This document shows positions 59,304 to 64,000 of a DNA stretch of 64,000 bases, one piece after another. How positions within the stretch are numbered: position 1 is the stretch's first letter; every line of letters starts with the position of its first letter. The translations under genes were made by a program, and so were the position numbers. The notes under the pieces are model-generated. The model worked only from the letters and a program-made list of their open reading frames with translations. It searched no databases and had not been told where the DNA came from. The stretch comes from CAZMYM01 sp964620325 (GTDB lineage: Bacteria; Bipolaricaulota; Bipolaricaulia; UBA7950; UBA9294), in contig CAZUIM010000004.1 of NCBI GenBank assembly GCA_964620325.1, positions 40,912 through 104,911 of the forward strand, given 5' to 3'.

Positions 59304-60059
59304 GTGAACAAGAACGAAATCCGCCAAGCGGTCTTCGAGATTCTGCGGAAATCGCCCCAGACCCACTTCCGCGCCGTCGAGAACGACTTGCGTCGCCGCA
59401 GCGAAGACTACGAGCGCCGCGATGTTCTCGCGTTGAACGAAGTCCTCTGGGCGCTTCTCGTTCAGGGGGTCCTGGCTCCCGGGAAGAACTCGCTCAACCC
59501 GGATCTCCCGTTCGTCCACGTGACCGAGTACGGTGCGCAGTGTCTCGAACAGGGCGCGATCCTGGCGCACGATCCGGACGGGTACGTCGAGCGCCTTCGC
59601 TCCGTAACCGGGGGTTGTGCCGCCCCGGTCGTCCTCGAGAGTGCGCGCGAAGGCCTCCTCAGCCTCCTCGACGGACGCCATGCCGCCGCTCTTCTTCTCC
59701 TCTCCCACGCCGTCGAGCACGTCGTCAACGAACTCCGCGACGGCCTGATTCGAAGCGGGCGGCGCACCGGCCGGGGCACGAAGCGCTTGGAAGCGAAACG
59801 GGGAATTCCCGGCGGGCGAACCTCGCCCCTCCTCCGCGCGCTCCTCGCCCGGCGCCCCCCACCGGAGATCGTCGAGACGGCGGAGGCGAATCTCTCCGGT
59901 ATGGAGGCCGTGAACCGCCTCGTCCGGACGAAGGACGGTGCACCCTGCGTCCCTTCGGCCGACCACGATCTCACCCTGGCGCGGTTCCTCCTCTTTCCCG
60001 ATCAGTGCCGATTCGCGTATCATGCGATCGGTTGGCTGGACGCGGAATCGAGAGACTAG
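59304..60059 (+). CDS. Uncharacterised protein with N-terminal winged-helix-like and C-terminal helical domain
   Basis: 251 residues from GTG 59304. Residues 1-85 look like a winged helix (NEIRQAVFEILRKSPQTHFR, LNEVLWALLVQGVLAPG, HVTEYGAQCLEQG). Residues ~110-160 (ESAREGLLSLLDGRHAAALL, LSHAVEHVVNELRDGLI) resemble a HEPN/DUF4145-style helical unit seen in nucleic-acid stress proteins. No catalytic R-x4-6-H motif is obvious. It precedes two other unknown genes with close spacing. Confidence 0.7.
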   Translation: MNKNEIRQAVFEILRKSPQTHFRAVENDLRRRSEDYERRDVLALNEVLWALLVQGVLAPGKNSLNPDLPFVHVTEYGAQCLEQGAILAHDPDGYVERLRSVTGGCAAPVVLESAREGLLSLLDGRHAAALLLLSHAVEHVVNELRDGLIRSGRRTGRGTKRLEAKRGIPGGRTSPLLRALLARRPPPEIVETAEANLSGMEAVNRLVRTKDGAPCVPSADHDLTLARFLLFPDQCRFAYHAIGWLDAESRD

Positions 60060-60091
60060 TTGCAGTCAAGTCGTTCCCGGGAGGGGGTCTC

Positions 60092-60526
60092 GTGAGCATC
60101 GTAGCGCCCGTCCTGTTGATGCTCGCCGCGGGCTCGGCGATCAGCATTCAATCACTCTTCGCCGGAACGCTCGGCGCGCGGCTCAGCGTCATGGAAAGCG
60201 CGCTCGTGATCCATCTCGGCGGCCTGCTGCTGGCGGCTCTGATCCTCGTCGGATTGCGGACGAGCGCCCTCACCGCGTGGCGAACCGTGCCCTGGTACGT
60301 CTACTGTGCCGGCTTTCTCGGTGTTCTGATCGTCGGTGCGCACAGCTACGCCGTCCCGCGGCTCGGCCTCGCGGCCTCACTGACGCTCGCAATCGTCGTC
60401 CAACTCATCCTCGGTGTGACCCTCGACCATTTCGGCTTCCTCGGCACCGCACAGCGTTCGTTCGATCTCTGGCGCGGCCTCGGCGTCGGGGCGCTCCTCG
60501 TCGGAACGTGGCTGATCCTCCGGTGA
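60092..60526 (+). CDS. YdcZ/DMT-type small integral membrane protein
   Basis: 144 residues from GTG 60092 behind GGGAGGGGG. Five hydrophobic segments, e.g. APVLLMLAAGSAISIQSLFA, VIHLGGLLLAALILVGL, ASLTLAIVVQLILGVTLDHF. The pattern of ~150 residues with Q-S-x-x-N/A-G and LGxxxDHFG matches the DUF606/YdcZ branch of the drug/metabolite transporter superfamily. Its stop overlaps the next gene's start (GTGA). Confidence 0.82.
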   Translation: MSIVAPVLLMLAAGSAISIQSLFAGTLGARLSVMESALVIHLGGLLLAALILVGLRTSALTAWRTVPWYVYCAGFLGVLIVGAHSYAVPRLGLAASLTLAIVVQLILGVTLDHFGFLGTAQRSFDLWRGLGVGALLVGTWLILR

Positions 60527-61266
60527 CGGCCGAGCCCGATCGACCCGCATCGCTCAAGCCGACCGATTCGCCGCAAATCGGCACGCTGAACGAACGGTCC
60601 CTGCACGCGGCGCTCAAGTGCTGGTACGCGGAGGCCGACGATCGATTCGAAGTCCCCGTCGACGGATTCATCGCCGACATCGTTCGAGGGGACTTGATCA
60701 TCGAGATCCAGACCGGCTCGACGGCAGCGATGAAGCGGAAGCTTGCCACCCTTCTGAAACGTCACCCGGTTCGTCTCGCGCTTCCGATCACAGGACGGAA
60801 GACGATCGTTCGCGTCGATCCGTTCGACGGAAGATCGACCGAGCGCTCGTCGCGGCGACGGGGAGACTGGATCGACGTATTCTCCGAACTCGTCAGCCTC
60901 CGTGAGGTCCTCGGCGACCCGAACCTTTCCGTCGACGTCCTTCTGATCCACGAGGAGGAGGTGCGCGGGCCGCGCACGCGCCGCCGCCGCTGGAAGGATT
61001 GGAGTGTCCTCGACCGACGTCTCGTCGAGGTGATCGATTGCGTGACGTTCCAGGACCCGATCGACTACCTGGCCTTCGTTCCGGCCTCCTTGGAGGAGCC
61101 GTTCACGACCGCCGATCTCGCGGAGATCCTCGGTCATCCGCGCCGTCAGACCCAGAAACTCGCGTACACGCTCCGGAACCTCGGATCGCTGCGCCCCGTC
61201 GGAAAGCGAGGAAACGCGATCCTGTACGAGCGGTGCCTGGCGAGCACCGACGCGGCCGACGCGTAG
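60523..61266 (+). CDS. Uncharacterised protein with PD-(D/E)XK-like N-terminus and C-terminal helix-turn-helix
   Basis: 247 residues from GTG 60523, overlapping the YdcZ-like gene. Residues ~25-75 read LHAALKCWYAEADDRFEVPV, then DGFIADIVRGDLIIEIQTG, a D…ExQ arrangement like the PD-(D/E)XK nuclease core, with a following basic helix (AAMKRKLATLLKRH). The C-terminal ~80 residues (TTADLAEILGHPRRQTQKLA…RNLGSL) look like a winged HTH. Nuclease activity is inferred only; no partner methylase or immunity gene is adjacent. Confidence 0.7.
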   Translation: MTAEPDRPASLKPTDSPQIGTLNERSLHAALKCWYAEADDRFEVPVDGFIADIVRGDLIIEIQTGSTAAMKRKLATLLKRHPVRLALPITGRKTIVRVDPFDGRSTERSSRRRGDWIDVFSELVSLREVLGDPNLSVDVLLIHEEEVRGPRTRRRRWKDWSVLDRRLVEVIDCVTFQDPIDYLAFVPASLEEPFTTADLAEILGHPRRQTQKLAYTLRNLGSLRPVGKRGNAILYERCLASTDAADA

Positions 61267-61326
61267 CCCGTCGGATTTCGATCGGGCGAGCGGACCTGCG
61301 CACCTCGGGCGAGTACCATCCGCCCA

Positions 61327-61992
61327 ATGAAACAGACCACGAGGGAGAAGGCGCGTCCTCCCAGCTATTCGATCGGCGAGGACATCGCAAACAGCGTCAC
61401 ACACGGGATCGGTGCCGTTCTGAGTCTCCTCGGTGCCGCGCTTCTCCTGTATCGAGCGGCCGCGGGGGGTGGCACGCCTCTTCACCTGGCGAGCTTCACA
61501 ATCTACGGAACGACCCTCGTTCTTCTCCACCTCTCTTCGACGCTTTACCACGCGTTGCGGGGGCCGACCGCCCGCCGCGTCTTCTGGGTCTTCGACCACT
61601 GCTCGATCTACTTGCTGATCGCCGGAACCTACACGCCGTTTCTCCTTCTCTCTCTCTGGGGGCGCTGGGGCCTGACGATGCTCGTGACGATCTGGAGCCT
61701 GGCGATCGCCGGGATCATCCTCAAGTCGGTCTTCATCGGACGGCTTCGACGGCTCTCGCTGGCCTTCTACCTGCTGATGGGTTGGATGATCGTCATCGCC
61801 GCGCGCGAGGTCTGGCTCAAGGTGCCCCACGAGGCGTTGATCTACGTCGCCGTCGGAGGAGGACTCTACACACTCGGAACGGTCTTCTTTGGGTGGAGGC
61901 GCCTCCCGTACAATCATGCCATCTGGCACCTGTTCGTCCTCGGAGGATCGGCCGCTCACTACCTCGGCATTCTGCTCTACCTGACACCGTAG
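61327..61992 (+). CDS. Hemolysin III family protein (YqfA/PAQR-like)
   Basis: 221 residues, seven predicted helices. Family marks: SIGEDIANSVTHGIGAVLSL, LHLSSTLYHAL, FDHCSIYLLIAGTYTPFLL and HAIWHLFVLGGSAAHY, including the S…H…D…H…H metal site shared with adiponectin receptors. Probably a membrane hydrolase or regulator rather than a toxin. TACCAT lies 7 nt before the ATG. Confidence 0.93.
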   Translation: MKQTTREKARPPSYSIGEDIANSVTHGIGAVLSLLGAALLLYRAAAGGGTPLHLASFTIYGTTLVLLHLSSTLYHALRGPTARRVFWVFDHCSIYLLIAGTYTPFLLLSLWGRWGLTMLVTIWSLAIAGIILKSVFIGRLRRLSLAFYLLMGWMIVIAAREVWLKVPHEALIYVAVGGGLYTLGTVFFGWRRLPYNHAIWHLFVLGGSAAHYLGILLYLTP

Positions 61993-62112
61993 AATTCCTC
62001 CCTGTACACAGGGAGACGGAACTTGACCGACGAGGAGACGCCGCTATACTTCGCGGGTTTCTGCACCGACGACTACAAGAGCGCCGGAGCAAGACTGCAC
62101 TGAGGAGTCCCA

Positions 62113-63516
62113 ATGCGACGAACGCTTCGCGCATGGCGACAGGACGCAGAGCCCTGGTTCGCCGCCGTCGCGCTCGCCAACCTCGTGCTTGGGACGTCCT
62201 CGGTTTTGGTCCCGTTGATGCTCTCCCGCGTCCTCGGCCGCTCGGTCGGAACCCTCGGAGTCCTCGCCGGCCTCGTCAGCCTGGTTGGTGTTGTCGGCAG
62301 CCTCCTCTGGGGGCGCCTCTCCGACGCCGCCCACCGCCGGAAACCCTTCGTGGTGGTCAGCTACGGCGCAGTCGGGGTCTGCTTCCTTGCCATGGCGTTC
62401 GTCCCGACCTTCAAGCACTTCCTCTGGATCAACATGCTTCTCAACTTCTTCTGGGTGGCGAACGCCTCGGTCACGGTGCTGATCGTCATCGAGAACCAGA
62501 AGGCGTCGGCGTGGGAGACGAAGATCGCTCGTCTGAACCAGATCGGCGCGATCGGGTGGGTCCTCGGCCTGGCAATCGGAAGCGGCACCCTGGCGCTCGG
62601 AACGCTTTGGACCAGCGAGGAGACGACGATTCGATCTCTCTTCGCCCTGATCGCCGTCGGTGGATGGGCGGCGAGCGCGCTCGCCGCGCGACGCGTCCCA
62701 CGGACGATGCCGATGTACATCGGTCGTCGCTTCCGCGGCATCGCGCTCGCCATGGGGAACCTGCTCTTCGAACGAATCCGGTTCGCCCCGTTTCACCTGT
62801 ACTATCGCCTTCGCCCACGACGGATCCTGGCGACGCTCCGCGATCCGAAGGGCTTCCTCCCCGGGACGAAGCGCTTCCTCGCCGCGACGTTCGTCACGTT
62901 CGTCGGGCTCGGGCTGTTCGCGATTCCTCTCCCGCTCCTCTTGTCCGAGGAGTTCGAGCTTCCATCGTCGATCGTCTTCGCCTACTTCACGCTTCAGAAC
63001 CTCGCCGTCGTCGTCGCCTTCCCGTTGGCGGCGCGTCGGATCCAGCGATTCGGGAATCGTCACGTCCAGGTGAGCACGATCGCGATTCGTCTCGGGCTGT
63101 TTGTGGCGACGGCCGTCTTTCTCACCGTGGTCTCCGGCACGCCCCCGATTGCCGCAATGCTGATCGGCTTCGCCGTCTACGGTTTCACGTGGTCGTACTT
63201 CCAGCTGTCGGGGATCGCGCTGGTCTCGCGCTTGGCGAAACCGGAGAACCGCGGCCTCGCGCTCGGGCTCTACAACGCACTCGCCGGGGTCGGATGGGTT
63301 GTCGCGGGACTCGCCAGCGGTTTCCTCGCCGAGTGGGGCGGATACCAGACGGCCTTCGGCTTGGGAGCCGGCCTTCTGGTGATCGCATTGGGCATCGTCT
63401 TCACAGTCCCCCAGCCGACGTCAGAAGGTTCGAGCGAAGTGGCACAGGCGGCCGCTGCGCGCCGGCGCCGGACAGTGAAGATTCCCTCGAACACAAAGAC
63501 GGTGAGGCCCGGCTAG
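62113..63516 (+). CDS. Major facilitator superfamily transporter
   Basis: 467 residues, twelve hydrophobic segments. Loop 2-3 reads GRLSDAAHRRKPF, the MFS G-x-x-x-D-R-x-x-R/K-like motif. The second half starts near residue 255 (FLAATFVTFVGLGLFAIPLP), with ENRGLALGLYNALAGVGWVV toward the end. Substrate unknown. GAGG precedes the ATG, and a TATACT hexamer lies near 62046. Its stop overlaps the convergent Nfu gene by 4 nt. Confidence 0.9.
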   Translation: MRRTLRAWRQDAEPWFAAVALANLVLGTSSVLVPLMLSRVLGRSVGTLGVLAGLVSLVGVVGSLLWGRLSDAAHRRKPFVVVSYGAVGVCFLAMAFVPTFKHFLWINMLLNFFWVANASVTVLIVIENQKASAWETKIARLNQIGAIGWVLGLAIGSGTLALGTLWTSEETTIRSLFALIAVGGWAASALAARRVPRTMPMYIGRRFRGIALAMGNLLFERIRFAPFHLYYRLRPRRILATLRDPKGFLPGTKRFLAATFVTFVGLGLFAIPLPLLLSEEFELPSSIVFAYFTLQNLAVVVAFPLAARRIQRFGNRHVQVSTIAIRLGLFVATAVFLTVVSGTPPIAAMLIGFAVYGFTWSYFQLSGIALVSRLAKPENRGLALGLYNALAGVGWVVAGLASGFLAEWGGYQTAFGLGAGLLVIALGIVFTVPQPTSEGSSEVAQAAAARRRRTVKIPSNTKTVRPG

Positions 63517-63734
63517 ACGGACTCGACTTCGGTGACGCCGGGCACTCGCTCCTTGAGCGTGCGCTCAATCCCGTCCTTGATGGTCAGGGCGGCCATCGGA
63601 CATCCGTGACATGCCCCCCGCAGCCGAACGCGGACGACGCCATCTTCGGTCACCTCGACCAATTCGACGTCCCCTCCGTCGGCCTGCAGCATCGGCCGGA
63701 TGGTTTCGAGTGCTTGGCGAACTTCGCTTTCCAT
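63513..63734 (-). CDS. NifU C-terminal domain (Nfu-type) Fe-S scaffold
   Basis: 73 residues from ATG 63734 (GGAGG 8 nt upstream). MESEVRQALETIRPMLQADG, GDVELVEVTEDGVVRVRLRG and the cluster-binding pair in ACHGCPMAALTI are those of the Nfu domain, which holds a [4Fe-4S] cluster between two subunits and passes it to apo-proteins. A stand-alone domain without the N-terminal scaffold part. A longer reading of the frame has no supported start. Confidence 0.94.
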   Translation of the reverse strand: MESEVRQALETIRPMLQADGGDVELVEVTEDGVVRVRLRGACHGCPMAALTIKDGIERTLKERVPGVTEVESV

Positions 63735-63818
63735 GTTGAATGCCTCCGAATCAAGTGCGACGTGATCGTCCCCGACACCGCAATCCGACACCAAGGATAC
63801 CTCGTTTCGGCCTCCTCC

Positions 63819-64000
63819 GCCCGGCAGCTCACTAGAACAAGTCGGTCTCGGTTTCGATCGACTCCGGCGGTTCACTCACTCGGTACAGGCAGTCCGCCGG
63901 GCCGATGTCTGCCCGGCAGCTCACTAGAACAAGTCGGTCTCAGTCTCGATCGACTCCGGCGGTTCACTCACTCGGTACAGGCAGTCCGCCGGGCCGATGT
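63819..64000. repeat. Tandem 92-bp repeat at right edge
   Basis: Unit 63819-63910 begins GCCCGGCAGCTCACTAG and recurs from 63911 to the window end with a couple of substitutions (GTTTCGATC versus GTCTCGATC). On the minus strand each unit holds the same C-terminal coding tail. 92 is not a multiple of three, so the copies are not in one frame. Confidence 0.9.
63924..64000 (-). CDS. C-terminal fragment of a gene entering from the right
   Basis: A minus-strand frame open to the window edge encodes …IGPADCLYRVSEPPESIETE-TDLF and a stop at 63924-63926. The downstream repeat unit (63832-63910) carries the same tail with its own stop, as an apparently untranslated duplicate. The acidic, Pro-containing tail resembles the end of a cytoplasmic protein, but nothing more can be said. 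Confidence 0.45.
   Translation of the reverse strand, partial: IGPADCLYRVSEPPESIETETDLF

Noticed and set aside
1..64000. Mobile elements, prophage genes, rRNA or tRNA genes
   Set aside because: None was found: no transposase, integrase or phage structural motifs, and no rRNA-like conserved stretches.

Overview
This is a G+C-rich, gene-dense bacterial stretch with short intergenic gaps, many 1-14 nt gene overlaps (ATGA, GTGA, TGATG) and frequent GTG/TTG starts. Two runs of exactly 100 N (49938-50037, 51761-51860) show it is a draft scaffold, probably metagenome-derived. The gene set (extracytoplasmic binding proteins, ADP-forming acyl-CoA synthetase, c-di-GMP signalling enzymes, a fused SHMT-GcvT, an ECF transporter) fits an uncultured, probably anaerobic, deep-branching bacterium. 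A Bipolaricaulota- or Chloroflexota-like lineage is possible, but no rRNA or other marker here settles it.

Layout. 0-10 kb: a left-edge gene fragment, then a BMP-type nucleoside ABC transporter (binding protein, double ATPase, two permeases), then a PhnDCEE-type transporter whose two permeases both carry an N-terminal RDD domain. 10-14.5 kb: pyrimidine salvage (pyrimidine-nucleoside phosphorylase, cytidine deaminase) and an AMP-forming acyl-CoA synthetase. 14.5-18.4 kb: an overlapping run of an unknown protein, YigZ, RuvA and RuvX, then a small ribbon-helix-helix protein and prfB with a programmed +1 frameshift. 18.4-25 kb: exported Cys/Pro-rich protein, YkuK-like protein, a two-component system, a Pta-N/DRTGG protein, OsmC, ArsR and a glutaredoxin. 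25-36.6 kb: a surface and c-di-GMP block, with a subtilase, a degenerate GGDEF protein, a beta-helix protein fused to an OpuAC-like binding domain, a PAS-GGDEF-EAL enzyme, and a c-di-GMP-I type riboswitch in front of a giant tandem-repeat surface protein.

36.7-42.8 kb: the most unusual part, a six-gene minus-strand operon. It encodes an XRE-TOBE regulator, a secreted protein with three sulfite-oxidase-fold-like domains, an ECF S-component fused to a fourth such domain, a fused double ECF ATPase, EcfT, and a membrane-anchored protein with a fifth such domain. A perfect 16-bp palindrome overlaps the -35 box of its promoter. I suggest an undescribed uptake system for a cofactor or oxyanion-related ligand.

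42.9-50 kb: MATE exporter, AsnRS, ADP-forming acyl-CoA synthetase, DUF5317-like membrane protein, HD-GYP phosphodiesterase, and tandem 31-residue membrane peptides interrupted by a gap. 50.4-56.1 kb: rpsF-ssb-rpsR, a gene whose start is tandemly duplicated at the second gap, and the SHMT-GcvT fusion. 56.2-64 kb: MscL with a zinc ribbon, a phosphatase, an M29 aminopeptidase, several small unknowns, a hemolysin III-like protein, an MFS permease, an Nfu-type protein and a 92-bp tandem repeat at the right edge.

Regulatory signals are readable. Several sigma-70-like promoters have 17-18 bp spacers, and in several genes the -10 box sits only 5-9 nt from the start codon, indicating leaderless mRNAs. 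No tRNA, rRNA, CRISPR array, transposase or phage gene was seen.
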